Assembly: GCA_949318235.1 (NCBI GenBank)
Contig: OX439132.1
Span: forward strand, 21,282,217-21,346,216
Source of the DNA: Ecdyonurus torrentis
Taxonomy: Eukaryota; Arthropoda; Insecta; Ephemeroptera; Heptageniidae
DNA: 64,000 nucleotides
Reading direction: 5' to 3'
Shown: one piece after another, positions 13,988 through 42,871 of the stretch
Numbering within the stretch: the first letter of the stretch is position 1
Layout of the letters: each line of letters opens with the position of its first letter
Translations under genes and position numbers: made by a program
Notes under the pieces: generated by a model
Told to the model about the DNA's origin: nothing
Databases searched by the model: none
Seen by the model: the letters and a program-made list of their open reading frames with translations, nothing else

Positions 13988-14425
13988 TTAACTATCACAA
14001 CACTTTTGTGTTAAATTTTCATCATCAGAGTCATAAAAATAACGTTGTTTAGGAGAGAGTCCAATTTTCAATCTTCGAACTGCTTCCTTAATTAAACTTC
14101 CATCCCTTAAAAGTTCTTGTAGTCGTTCATAAGGATCCTCGCTTGCAGGAGATGATGATTTATGAAATAACCTTTTCTTGCGACAGATACACTTTTCACC
14201 AGCTCTTGAACAAGAACAACCGTAAGGAGAAGTTCTGCTCAACCGTCGCGACGTACTACTGGATGCTGTAGATCGATGTTTAAATCCAGATAATCGTAGA
14301 TTTTCTTTTATCTCACAAACTAACACTTCCATATCTTTTGCTAAGAATGAGTCAGTACTCACAACTGTATTTTCATCACTACTGCTTGTATTTTCCAATA
14401 AACAATGTTGCTCTTTACTAGGCAT
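13988..14425 (-). CDS. FRAT/GBP-family GSK-3-binding protein
   Basis: FRAT/GBP proteins bind glycogen synthase kinase-3, keep it from the Axin scaffold and so favour beta-catenin signalling. This single-exon ORF of 145 residues contains, at about residues 97-120, DPYERLQELLRDGSLIKEAV followed by RRLK. That matches the FRATtide helix that docks on GSK-3, including the diagnostic LIKEAVRRL core. Near the N-terminus (about 24-47) TDSFL, then EVLVCEIKENLRL, resembles the second conserved FRAT block. The middle is Ser/Arg-rich with a Cys cluster (CSC, CIC at about 70-81), and the tail is acidic (DSDDE). It is shorter than vertebrate FRATs (about 230-280 residues). The ATG at 14425 is preferred to a GTG two codons upstream. 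The family call rests on the peptide motif; overall similarity is limited. Confidence 0.82.
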   Translation of the reverse strand: MPSKEQHCLLENTSSSDENTVVSTDSFLAKDMEVLVCEIKENLRLSGFKHRSTASSSTSRRLSRTSPYGCSCSRAGEKCICRKKRLFHKSSSPASEDPYERLQELLRDGSLIKEAVRRLKIGLSPKQRYFYDSDDENLTQKCCDS

Positions 14426-14439
14426 GATCACAGCGTGTT

Positions 14440-15560
14440 TCTCGCTTCACACTCTATCGTTCAATGAAATTCAAGCGTATTTTTCTGATGCAAGTTAAAA
14501 GGTTTGGTAGACATAATATTGCGCGAAACAAAATAGTTCCAACATTTTAAAGCCATTTTTGCATATTTAATGTTTATTAAGATTTAAAAAAATATCAATC
14601 AACATTAAACAATTTTTCGATATAAGTATATACGAAAATATTTTTGATTACAAATGTATAATAAATGTAAACAGAAGAATGTTGTGGTTGGAAAAATTTT
14701 GCGGAGGGATATTAACTCAAGGTTACTATCTTGCTATCGTGACGTGGAGAGCGATGGCGGATGTTTGTTTGGGTTCATTCTCTGCAATGATGGGGAGGGG
14801 GAAATAAATATTTTCATGCCACGACGATGCACGGTGAAGTGAAGGGAGGAGGGGGGAATGAAACACAGACAGGAGTCTTTTCATAACACGTGTCAACTTC
14901 AGCACTAGCAAAATATTATTCTACATTTCAACGAAACCCATCACATCACTAACAACGCCCTAATTTTATGAAAATAAAATCAATAGTTTTTCTCTTGGAA
15001 TTTCATTTTTGGAATGAAGTTCAATATGAAAATCAATACTTGATTAAGTAGGAAAATGGGGGAAAAGAAGCTGCTGCTCTGATTAAATTTACCATTCGCT
15101 ACTAGGCACTAGCCAGACTCGAGCCAGACCAGACTAGCCTTATAGACATCCTTCACTAAAATTACTATTATCCATATATGATACATACTAAAAAAATATT
15201 TATCCACAGCCTTTGCGTGTTATTTAATTTACACCAAAAAAATGGCTCGTCTGGTACGCATAATGCCATAGTAAAATACTGTGCATTATGCTAAGCAAAA
15301 AGAAAAAAAAAAAAGTCGCATATATATAGAGGTCTTTTTTTTACTTTTACTTCTTTTCTTTTTAATTTTATTATTATCGCTTATAATTTTATTAAGTTTT
15401 ATATAAATAAAAAAAACAATTACGTGTTTCCGTGACCTAAACTCTTTTTATGGAGTAAATCAATTTTGTAAACTTTTTGAAATTTGCTATTATTGCTTAA
15501 TAATATACATACAAATATGTTTAGTATAGCCTTATTGAAATACTACCAGTCTTAGTGCAG
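14440..15560. promoter_or_regulatory. Probable shared promoter region between the FRAT-like gene and the small membrane-protein gene
   Basis: The two genes diverge here. A block at about 14690-14900 is clearly richer in GC than its surroundings and holds a GCGATGGCGGATG sequence at 14750, a CACGTG E-box at 14887 and several GGGAGG runs. A bidirectional promoter is an inference from orientation and composition. No TATA box or transcription start can be fixed from sequence. Confidence 0.35.
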
Positions 15561-15570
15561 ATTTTCTAGA

Positions 15571-16002
15571 ATGATAAACGGTCCTGCAGTGCTAAAAAGT
15601 ATAGGACCCCAAGATTTTGCCGAGCGCCTAGCCAGTAAACTTCATCAAAAATAAGTTTATATTTTTGAATTCACTATAAAGCTATACAGATGAAAACAAA
15701 ATTACAATGTAGTTTTATGGCAGATATGGACAGATAATAATATGTAATATGTATTAAAAAAATAATAATAACAATACTATAATGTTTAGTGACAAAAAAT
15801 TAAAAAGTTTTTATTATTTGTATTTTACAGTTTTGGTAATGTTGAAGCATTGCTGCAGTTTATAGTGATCAGTGCTTTAGTATGTGGTACATTATTTTTA
15901 ATTATCTTGCATTATTGGCTGATATGTAGTGATAAAGGACCACCAGGAGAAAAATCGTCACTCCTAGAACGTTTGCGAACACTGCAAGCTGTACGTCAGT
16001 AA
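15571..16002 (+). CDS. Small single-pass membrane protein, unrecognised
   Basis: The final exon is the best-supported part: the frame ending at TAA 16000-16002 encodes a hydrophobic segment ([20 protein letters not shown]) followed by a polar tail with [16 protein letters not shown]. An upstream exon at about 15561-15634, after acceptor GTGCAG, offers an ATG at 15571 and [20 protein letters not shown] before a GTAAAC donor. Joining it at 15848 (acceptor GTTGAAG) gives 72 residues in frame. The stronger acceptor (TTTTACAG, 15830) does not keep frame with that donor, so the junction or the first exon may be wrong. AATAAA signals lie at 16166 and 16211. I do not recognise the family; an N-out or N-in topology cannot be set. 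Confidence 0.5.
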
Positions 16003-17250
16003 TCATCTCTAGAACAAAGAAAATAATAATAAATACAAAAATTGAATAAATTAATATAAAACAAAAAATCACAAAGTCAAATCTTTCACGTCAAATGACC
16101 ATGAAAATTTGTACCAGGAAATTTGCAAAGTGAATGACTTCTTACAATATTTAGATATACAAAAATAAAATGCAATAGTAAAGTGTAAAGTTTTATTAAT
16201 TTGTGTGCCAATAAAACAAAGAATATACTGTATTATGATATATTTACAAGTTATTGGCAGGCTCTTTTTAAGGCGAAAGTGTTAAGTTTACGAGATTCTA
16301 ACTAGAACCATATAATAAAGAATATATATAACTCTAGACCATATATATGGACGGAATGTCGCCGTTTTTTCTCATCGTGTTTCTGTTCACTGGATGGCAG
16401 TAGTTGTACACATTGTCCCTTTTTCTTACTCTCGAAAGGTCTTTTTCAGTATGAAAGAAAAGTTTACAATCTCCCTCCAACGGGGGAGGAGGGGGACGAG
16501 GCAACCGGAAGGGTATTTAGGGTAGTCACAGCGTGAAATCGCAAGAGTAATAAAAATTCAATCAAAATATTAACTTTCTCAAATATTCATGATAGCTTAA
16601 TTTTATCATTTATTACATAGTTTTGGAAAAAAAATAACTTATTTTCTTGTTTCATTCGTGATTCTACGACAATTAGAAGTCAAGTAATGCATTATAGTTT
16701 TCACCTCCTCTTGAAAAAGATCGCGCAAAAGAAAAAAATATATTTATAAGAAAAAGGCAAAATGTTATATACAAAAGGGAGGGATGAGTGTTCAAATGCA
16801 TCGTGTGAGGGTGGGTGGGTGGGGTGTTCGCGATGTCAGCCAGAGCCTCCTGGTGAACGCGAACAGACAACTGATTGAAAACGGAGACACAATTTAACAT
16901 AGAGTATGAAGTAGCCTGCTAGAACCAACCATCTTAGAATTCCGTCTACTTGCCATACTACTGCTTAAAACTCTTTTATTACTAGAGGGGGCCGAGAAAA
17001 AAAGGGGTGCCGATAACTGCGGCAGTGTCGGTTTGGCTGCTTTTCTCAACAATACCATACGAATTTCAAACTTAAGACCCTTAAGCTGCTGATAACTAAC
17101 CCTAATGCCATAATAATAGTTTTGAATTATAAGAAATACAGTTGAGATGAAATAAATTGAATATCTATGATTACTGGCCTTACCCTAGTGGGTATGAAAC
17201 AAACTTTTTACTGCTATCTTTAATTTGTTATTTATTATTATGTAAAATTG
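16003..17250. other. Intergenic stretch
   Basis: Candidate AATAAA signals for the upstream gene occur early on. GC-richer patches at 16370-16540, 16780-16880 and 16985-17050 show no convincing ORF with splice sites. Nothing else is identified. Confidence 0.5.
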
Positions 17251-17330
17251 TCCCTGGTGCAGTGGCTAGCATACTTGCTTGCCACACTGAGGATTAGTGT
17301 TTGATACCAAGCTCACTCTGGCCGAACTTA
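17251..17330 (+). mobile_element. Degenerate tRNA-derived SINE-like head
   Basis: TGGTGCAGTGG at 17255-17265 resembles a pol III A box, and GTGTTTGATACC at 17297-17308 a decayed B box, at tRNA-like spacing. The stems do not fold as a functional tRNA. No clear tail was delimited. Confidence 0.5.
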
Positions 17331-17375
17331 ATTGCCAAATAGTAGGCACAAACTGTTGCATTGTTGAGCAACTAT

Positions 17376-17489
17376 AGTGTTGTTCGTAAACCCTGTTTTC
17401 TTGCACCCAAAAATGCGCATTACCTTTGAATAACTAAAGTTGATACGTCATTTTAGAAGCAGAAAACAGGGTTTATACGAACAGCATTA
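17376..17489. mobile_element. Short foldback MITE, family F2 (solo copy)
   Basis: The ends GTTGTTCGTAAACCCTG and its inverted counterpart CAGGGTTTATACGAACAGC bracket about 114 bases. A sister copy occurs at 17816-17925 inside another foldback. Confidence 0.8.
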
Positions 17490-17653
17490 ATATGTGCATT
17501 GCCAAAGTGATGCGACGAGAGGCCAGGATATTTAATAATGAATACTATCATATACAGTACAAAATCTTTCAGCCCATAACATTCATGATAAATAAGTTTA
17601 TTTTTAAATTGTGTAACTAATAAGGAAAAGTTAAAACCATTTCGGTTTGAATT

Positions 17654-18073
17654 AATAATCAAAGAAAAGGATAGGAGAAACCAGCAAGCGCCTTACCACG
17701 ATGAGGTCTGTAGCTTAGTGAAAATCTTGATGGCACATGTTACACAAATATTTACAAGTTTTAAGATGTTTTGAGGGCAACATCCCTCTTCTTCAGTTGC
17801 TTAGAGTGTAGTCTTAATGCTGTTCGTAAACCCTGTTCTCTTGCACCAAAAAATGCACATTCCATTTGAATAACCATAGGCGATCGTCATTTTTGGTGCA
17901 GAGAACAGGGTTTATGAACAGCATTCGTAACTACACTGTAAGGGCTGTTGCCCTTGAAACATCTTAAAACTTGTAAATATTTGTGTAACTTGTGCCATCA
18001 AGATTTTCACCAAGCTACGGACCTCATCATGTATGGTGCTTGTTGGTTCATCCTATCCTTTTCTTTGATTATT
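17654..18073. mobile_element. Foldback element family F1 with a nested F2 element at its centre
   Basis: Inverted arms begin AATAATCAAAGAAAAGGATA and end with the complement at 18054-18073. The arms then run through CCAGCAAG..CCTTACCA and AAAATCTTGATGGCAC. The centre is occupied by an F2 hairpin at 17816-17925. Related F1 ends recur at about 26577, 29014, 29366 and 29474. No ORF of its own. Confidence 0.85.
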
Positions 18074-18546
18074 ATATTTTATTTATTATTACGTATGCAT
18101 AATATATTTTCTATTTATTTGCGATTTTGAGTCATTGCATGTTCTGGGAAGATTTAAAATTAAAAACTTCTACGATTAAGCTACTTGTGAAATTTATAAC
18201 AAAATTGTGCAAATTATACTTGAGTGCGCTAATATGATTTGATCTATTACAATTAGCCTTGTTGTGCTAGGATTTAAATGCCTGAACTTTTCTGGGCTCG
18301 TAACACCAGACAATGCAAGCTCAAACTATAAATGAAATAAATAAATAAATTTATTGATCAGAAGATTACATATATAGTAATATGTATCTTAATGTGAGTA
18401 AAAATGAGATATAAAAGTAAGAGCTATGTACCGATACAGACACAGTTACAAAGCATTGGATATACGAAAAAATTGTAAATGTAGCAACATAGCCACAAAG
18501 ATAACACAGGTCCAGGTAGAAAGCAGGCACGATGCGTCATGTGTGG

Positions 18547-18597
<51 letters not shown>

Positions 18598-20222
18598 AAT
18601 GTGGCCTTTAATTTCCTTTGTTTTGTGATGGTGCTTATTGTGTCCTTATCGGTACATAACATACCCGGCCTATGTCGTCATTGTCTAAGTTCTCATAGCA
18701 TAATAAAGATTTTAATATTTGCAGTAATTCTACTGCGATTACTCGGCAAAGTAGGAGACTTTTGCCATTTAATTTACTTATGTATGATATGCATATATCA
18801 CCATTACTTACCGGTATGCTAATTACAGTATGTATGTAAAAATACAAAAATCATTGCTTGAATACATAAATGTGATACAACAGTAAGTTATATTATTTAT
18901 GAATGTATATACTATCCTCCCAGAAAATTTTGACCGGCGTATACATACATGCCTCCAAATGGCATAATTTTATGTGTCGAGTGTACATACCGGTATATGG
19001 GTTAGAACAAAACAAAAATATGTCAGTTATGCCAAAGCAAAAAGGGCACACTAAACAGCTTTTTACGAACTAGTAGTTGAAATTCCAATTTTTGCTACTT
19101 TTAGACACATGCAACTCTAGTAATGATAGCAAGTAATACCGATATTTATATAGAATGTATGTATGTAAGTATGATGTTTAAATCAAACGCTGTCATTTAT
19201 GTATGCGTACATACACATATTCAATCCATCCACATAATTATGTAATGTAACAAATTGATGGGTGGGTGTAAAATATAATGTGTGTATTTCTTACATATTA
19301 TCGCATTTCTCTCTTTACCTGCATTGATACAATACTTACTTAGAATTTACAAATTTTTCTAATACAATAAATTTTAAAATGCAACAATTCAGCCGGTATT
19401 GATTTACGTGGCGGGTGGCGGACGAGGACGAGATGTAAATTGTAAATATTCCCAGTTCCAGAAAAAACGGACAATTGAATTCTTACGCCATCTAGCGGAA
19501 AAATTCATAAGGCAGTGGTTTATTGCAGGTTTATTGTGAAGGATTCAAATGGATTCAAATTGCGAGCGGATCAGATTGCATTTTCTGGTGATTTTCTCTT
19601 CTCCACTCGATCTTTTTCTTTTATGGTACAAAAATAATTCCTTTGCCACTTTTTCTGGCTGTAAAACATAAATGACTTAGTTTTAATGTCTGCAATGGAA
19701 CATACTGATAAAAATTGAAATAAATAAAAAGTAAAATCTAAAAAAAAAGGTAAATAAAACGACGACTTGACCATTTACACCTATTATATGATTTAGTTAT
19801 ATTTATTTGTTTTCTTTTAGTTGTTCCAAGCCAAGTATAAATTATAATAATTTTACATTATAATATATATAAAAAAATAAAAATAAAAAGCAGTGAGCAT
19901 GCAGTGCCATGTTATACTATTTTTGTAAAAAAAAAAAAAAAAGAATTAAGTCATCAGTGTCATCACATTTTACTTTAGTATACAGTGTACGTAGATAGTA
20001 AGTATAGTAGTGATCATAAATCTTTCATTATTATTGCTTTCACATGACGACATTAGCTCACCTGCTCTCCAGTTAAAATGTAAATGTGTGACCATTGTAC
20101 GCCACAGTCGTTGCACCATGTTATTTACTAAATGTATACGATAGACGATAGGTTTGAAATACAAAGTAAAAAGAAAAAATGGAAATGAACTTTTCCATCC
20201 TAAACTTTGATATAAATGTATA
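18074..20222. other. Intergenic stretch
   Basis: AT-rich DNA with a (TA)n tract at 18549-18594. A single good match to the bilaterian CTCF core lies on the minus strand at 19484-19499 (CCGCTAGATGGCG). No coding exon is supported. Confidence 0.5.
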
Positions 20223-20373
20223 CCCAGTAAACCACAGTTTTTTCACATGTACATTGCAAGTACTTTTCCGATGGAAGAATGTCAGTACCAGTGACGTCAC
20301 ATGAGCTGGGAGTGACACTCTTACATCGGAAAAGTACTTGCAAACTACTTGTGAAAAGCTGTGGTTTACTGGG
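20223..20373. mobile_element. MITE with CCCAGTAAACC ends, family M2 (short copy)
   Basis: Terminal inverted repeats CCCAGTAAACCACAG and CTGTGGTTTACTGGG bracket 151 bases, with TA on both flanks. Inside are AAGTACTTTTCCGATG and its inverted partner CATCGGAAAAGTACTT. A longer relative is at 58448-59028. Confidence 0.85.
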
Positions 20374-23300
20374 TAACGTCTTACTAAATGCCATATTGTA
20401 TCACAAGTCCTAACTGTGCTTTTGTTATATTATGCTAATCCAACTAGTTAAGTTGACTCATCAATTGATGCAATAAGTACTGCTGTACTTTATCCAGGTT
20501 CCTTTTTATTAAACAGAAAAGACATTAGCATGGCCAAAATGCGAATTATCTAAATTGATCAGAACTCTGCAAACAAGCAAATTTTAATCCTAATAATATG
20601 TCCTGAATGGTGTTAATGTAGAAATTGGACCATTTATCAGAGCCAGATTGGGTGCCAAAATTTCAAGATAATCTTGAAGGGAAGTCTTATTAGCAGCCGA
20701 CAAGCCCCCCCCCCCCCCCCCCCCCCCCTTCCTCCAGTGGGTATGGGCTCTTTCCAAATTTCTCAAAAGGCCATGGTGGCCCAATCCCCCTCCATAAGTA
20801 GCCAAGAAGATCAATATTTATGCAACACTAAATGCATACACAGCATTTAAAATTTAATACGTATTCTTGCAAAAATAAATTATATGTTAACTTTAATTTT
20901 CAATGTTTGAGAATCAGGAAACTTTATACGCTCATCAGTTATGAACTACTAAGACTATGTAAATAACAAATTAGAATCAGGAATTACATTTTAAAATAAG
21001 TACTCAATTATGTCAGGTCGCTCCATATATTTTCAACAATTACAATATTAATTTTTCATTAGTACAAAGAGTAAAAGCTTTTAGCAGTCTGGGTATTATA
21101 TACATTCTGCACGTAGAGGACAAAAATTTCATGATTAAAAAGCATTGAGTGGGGAATGTTAAATTTAATGTAGTCTCTATAATCACAGAACAAGGTATTA
21201 TTATTTATTATTATTATTTAAATAAGCATTTCTCCACAGACTTTAAAGCTGAAACAATTACACAATGCCACGGCAAAAAAAAAAGGCACTGACATTCAAA
21301 GATAATTAGAGACTGACATTATTTCCCCATGATAACAAGCAACTCTTTTTCTTTCTTCTTCTCAATTCTCTCCATCCTTTTTAAGGACAAGCAAATATGT
21401 TATTATACTTTAAAATACCTCAGAGCTTAAAGCTCTCACAAATGTGAATTAAATCAATAAAGAAAGCGTAATATTCTTTAAAGAATCATTGTCACAAAAT
21501 GCATTTACAGAAATGCATTTCAAAACATCAAGTCCATAAAAAAATTGTTAATATAAATTATAAGAAAAGCCTCCTTTATAACATAATACAGAAAAGGGGA
21601 TGAAATGATGAAATTCCTTTGCCAAATATTAAGACATAGGAATTGAGTGCATGTTCTATATGCATTAAAATTAAAAGACACAGGCCTACAAAATATTTGT
21701 TTTGTTTTAATTTACAAGGACGAAGGCATCTGCTGTACAAAATTTAAGTGGAAACATTTTGAGGTAGTTCTCACTACAACCACAACTCCTAAAAAAAAAT
21801 TATGGATATGCCTCTCTTTCTCCCACCAATTTGATTGGTCACCTAATGAAAGACAAGTTTGTTACAGAGTTCAATCTTAGAACACTATAATTTGTGCCTT
21901 AGTACAACAGATGAAAATATCAAAGTTCTAAGATTTAAACTCAAATTAATAAGGAAGCAATATAACAATTTTCTTTAAAGGTACAACATATTGAAATAGC
22001 CGAATTCTTTAATCCATTTCTACTAATTTTTTTTTTTTACCTTATATTTTCTTGCTTTTCTTAAAAATGATTTTTTTTTTTCAATTAAAAAAATAGACAA
22101 ATTGAATTGAAGAATCCGGGCCTAATACAAAATTAAAATTATTTATACATTATGAAAAAAATTACAGTGTGGAAAAAATGAGCTAACATATTATTTTATT
22201 TGTTTTCAATGTCCAGCTGCCCTAATAACAAAAATAATTTATAAATTTTTTTTTATATATTTTGAAAATGTCACACGTACAAAACACGTTAGATGTCGTA
22301 AGGAAAAGGACAAAATGACGCCTGCCACTAATGGTCGGCTCACGGCTGTCACTTCCTCGCGCAAATTCTGCGCTCCAGTGCGCACAGTGTACATGTTGAA
22401 AACTATGCGCGATCTTGAAAACACTTTTTATCATCATTTAAAGCAGAAAAGACCTTGTACGCAATGAAACAAGGCCTGAAAAATTGGGCAGGCTTCTCCA
22501 AAGGAATAAACTCTTCTTTCTTCTTCATCCATTACTAGAACAAAACAGAATTGCACAACATTAGTATTCGTTAACAATGGCCTTTTTTTTTCTCTCTTCT
22601 TTATTTATTTATGCATTATTATTATTATTTTAATAATCTCAATATATTATATCACAAATGAATAATCAATTAAAAAAATATGAATTGTTGTAAAAATAAT
22701 AATAGCATTAGTTCTTTACATGCATCTCAAAGTTAATTAATAATTGGTACATGACCACATTACTAAGGACTATTTTATCCCCCCTCCCCAAATATATTTT
22801 AACTCTCAGTTTATATAATTTATATATTTTTTTTAAACAAAAAGACAAAATTACTGGCATGTGTAATAAATGCATAAAAAAAGGCTTCTTTTAATGTCAA
22901 TCAGTATTGCAGCCAATTTTACTCTCGGAGCATTTAAGAAGAAGTTATAATGCTCCCGTAGCAAAGACTTTACAAATATTGGTTCAGTATAAAGGGGCCC
23001 CAGGGGAGAGAAGAATCGTGTGCAATATTTTTTAATGAGCAATAAATTCAATATAAGATTTGCAAAAGTGGTTTTAAATAAAAACAATGCTGACTAAAGA
23101 GGTACCGTTAGCAGATGATTTTTTGTTCCAATTTAACAGGCTACCTAATGAGGGTATGGAGCAGCTAGCTTTTTTTTTTCTCAGCACTTAAAGACTTATT
23201 GTACCTTATTGAGCCTCAAAATTTTTGTTTTCCTGAATTTCAAGCGATCTCATTACAAATTATATTTTCATTTGATTGACTCAAAATTAAGGCTCAGTAA

Positions 23301-24763
23301 GCTACAATACAAATTTCAGCATCGAGAAAAAAATTGAACTCGAGTTATAGCTGCTTTATTTCCCCATAAAAACCATGTTCAATTGAGACAGGAACACAAA
23401 GTCATCTGCCGGCACTATGATAGTCTTGTTGGTGTTGACCTCTGTTTGCTATTTTCTTACTAAAACCACTATGCAAGTCTTCTACTGCATGAAATCATTT
23501 TTAATTTTCTCTGTGAATATGTGCAGCAATATAATCATTCCTTTCGGAACAATGCTATTTTAATGATTTGCTTTGCAAAATTACTACAAAATTTGGGTGT
23601 CGTTATTTTCAAAGCTGCAAATTGAAGTTAACTTTACAGAATTTTCAAAACTAACATAAGCGATACAATTCCACCAGAGAAATAATGGAGGGGGGAAAAT
23701 TAATATATGGGCGATATATATAATTGGATAATAAATTAAAACCGTTACTAAGATCCGTAATATGCTGGTACTGCTGGTAGTTACTGAAAATTCCTCAAAT
23801 ATATTCGCAATTAAGTTAGCAAGAAACTTACAATTAAAGTATGAATCAAAAATATTTTATGCTGCCTATGAACAAGATGATGCACAATGAGTGTTCTTTA
23901 CGATAGATCGCTATATTTATACACATCCACTACTGTTTAATCAGTTTTTTTTTTTTTTTCCTGCATTTAAAGAGCTTTTCAATTGGTACTGGCACTACTG
24001 ATAATAAATAATTACATAAATTGAAGTGAATATACCGGAATATCTGTGTACAGTGATTGCAAATTTCTTTCAAGATCCGACAAAAAGTAGCAGAACTTAT
24101 TTAAGATTCATACTAAGACCTAATCCATTTTGCAGGCAGCCTCAACTCCCAAAATTACAATAATTGAAGCCAGTTTACTAACGATACTTACAAGTTCCGA
24201 ATAATTGGCATAACAGAACTAGGCTCATTTTAATGATTGTGTTTGTGTGACTGAACTTTGCAACGTAATTTACCACGTACTAAAACCATGTACCGGTAGG
24301 TAATGTATGTATGCACATTGGCGATTGGAGGCAATTATTGACCCTTTAACCAATATTGCAAAGTTTAAGAACATGAAAAAAAATAAATATATTATGTGAT
24401 ATGCGTGCATTCGACATTCAAGAAAGCAAATAAGTACACAAGCACTCAACCGGCGCGCTGTTACACGAAGTCGAAGGGGAGGGGGAACTAAATTGACATA
24501 GAAGTATCGTGCGCAAACCTGTCCCAGAATGCACTAACAAAGAACAAAGAATTTCGTAAATTTCAATAAATTATCAACCCGTTTTGCATCAAAATACTAT
24601 GAAATAATACTGAAATAAAGAAATATGGTTATTTTGCCGACTTCACCAAAATGGAGGCAAAAAGTTTCGTATCTTCCGGAAAGACGCCAGTCATTCAATC
24701 CAACACTCGGTCCGAGCCACGAGGTTGACCAACGAACCAATTTTCGCTATTTTACCCCCAAAA
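20374..24763. other. Stretch downstream of CNBP, probable 3-prime UTR and intergenic
   Basis: No coding exon is supported. It lies 3-prime of the CNBP ORF and may hold a long UTR or further CNBP exons that I could not recognise. A poly-C run lies at 20707-20728. A GC-richer patch at 22310-22400 shows no convincing gene. Confidence 0.4.
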
Positions 24764-25222
24764 TTACGAACAAATGACACATTTAAGATCTGTAAATTTA
24801 TGAATTACCACCTTCTCCTTGCAATCACGGCTGATGTGGCCACTTTTGCCGCATGTGTAGCAAGTTCTTCCTCCTTGCTCACGGCAATCACGAGCCAAGT
24901 GACCAGTCTTGTTGCAGTTGAAACAAGCCTGATTGTCACGGCTTCCGCCGCCGCCACCGCCGCCTCCTCCTCGACCACCATAGTCTCCTCCACTCTGGGT
25001 GCAATCACGAGCGATGTGGCCAGCACCATTGCATCTGTAGCAACGATCTTGGTCCTCAGTGCATTCACGAGCAAAGTGGCCAAAACGATTGCACTTATAG
25101 CATTTTCCACGATCTCCACCACCACCGCCGCCACCACCTCCGCGATCTCCTCCTCCAGCTTTAGTGCATTCACGAGCAAAGTGGCCGTGGCCATTGCATC
25201 TGTAGCAAACTGATGCACTCAT
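24764..25222 (-). CDS. CNBP: CNBP-like CCHC zinc-knuckle nucleic-acid-binding protein
   Basis: CNBP binds single-stranded and G-rich nucleic acid and acts in transcription and translation. The 152-residue ORF has five CX2CX4HX4C knuckles at about 6-19, 41-54, 61-74, 100-113 and 121-134. Two Gly/Arg-rich linkers (about 22-39 and 79-95) resemble the RGG region of CNBP, though here there are two rather than one. Vertebrate CNBP has seven knuckles. The end after DCKEK is unlike the family, and GAGAAG/GTGGTA there could be a splice donor, so the true C-terminus may lie in an unseen exon. The ATG at 25222 starts just before the first knuckle, and TTACTAATTAG directly upstream looks like an intron end in the 5-prime UTR. 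Confidence 0.88.
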   Translation of the reverse strand: MSASVCYRCNGHGHFARECTKAGGGDRGGGGGGGGGDRGKCYKCNRFGHFARECTEDQDRCYRCNGAGHIARDCTQSGGDYGGRGGGGGGGGGSRDNQACFNCNKTGHLARDCREQGGRTCYTCGKSGHISRDCKEKVVIHKFTDLKCVICS

Positions 25223-25600
25223 CTTCTAATTAGTAACTTTTCTGTCTTCTAGAAAATCGTTCACGTGGCCTTTTATGTTAAAACAAAATGAACCACCACA
25301 ACGAAAAACGCCACAAGAAGCGGATGTGATGTGAGCGAAACGAAGTGCTACATACACGATAGAGACCAGACGATTTTGTAATCTGTTTTGAGGCCACCGC
25401 GAAATATTTAAAATGCTGTACAATCAAATACGACGACCTAAAGCGACACTAGTGGCACCTGGCGGCAAATCTGTTTAGCTCCTATGCTTTAATGTACGGC
25501 CTACTATTAACATGGGAACAAGTTGGTGACTTTATCTTGTATGTAGTATCTTGAACGAAATTTTGATAGTGGCGTCATCTATGAGAGAAATTAAAACTTC
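25223..25600 (-). promoter_or_regulatory. CNBP 5-prime UTR and promoter region
   Basis: The 740 bases between the CNBP start and the BRD7 stop contain a GC-richer block at 25255-25470. A possible 5-prime UTR acceptor (ACTAATTAG) ends 3 bases before the ATG. A GAAGCGGATGTGA stretch at 25318 is shared with the M1 MITE arms. No TATA box is seen. Confidence 0.4.
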
Positions 25601-25964
25601 TACAGCTCTACCTGTTGGCACTTTTTAAAAGTAAAATTTCAATGTAAGCTGTACAATTTCTATTATAATTTTAAAATTAATTAAAAAAAAAAAAAAAACG
25701 ATATAGTATTTTTACTAAAAATTAAACTTTTACTGTCTCGATTCTTTTAACAAATGCAGCAATGAGATATATGGATTATTTGCTGTTTTTCAAATTCGTA
25801 TACATTTTTAACAATATTAATTGTATTAAAATCATTTTCCTGTCACAAAATTTCTCTACGAGTACTTTTAAGAAAGCAATAAAGGTTAAAAATAAAATTC
25901 AATAGATGTTTTATAAATATAATTTAGTTGTTTAAAAAACTTAAATGCAAATTGTTACAATAAT

Positions 25965-42871
<16,907 letters not shown>

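Noticed and set aside
14750..14806. MADVCLGSFSAMMGRGK micro-ORF from a GCGATGGCGG context
   Set aside because: Short, no donor and no link to the downstream exons; probably 5-prime UTR or promoter sequence.
24725..25213. Plus-strand 162-codon Ala/Ser/Thr-rich ORF
   Set aside because: It is the antisense shadow of the CNBP exon; composition follows from the CCHC codons.
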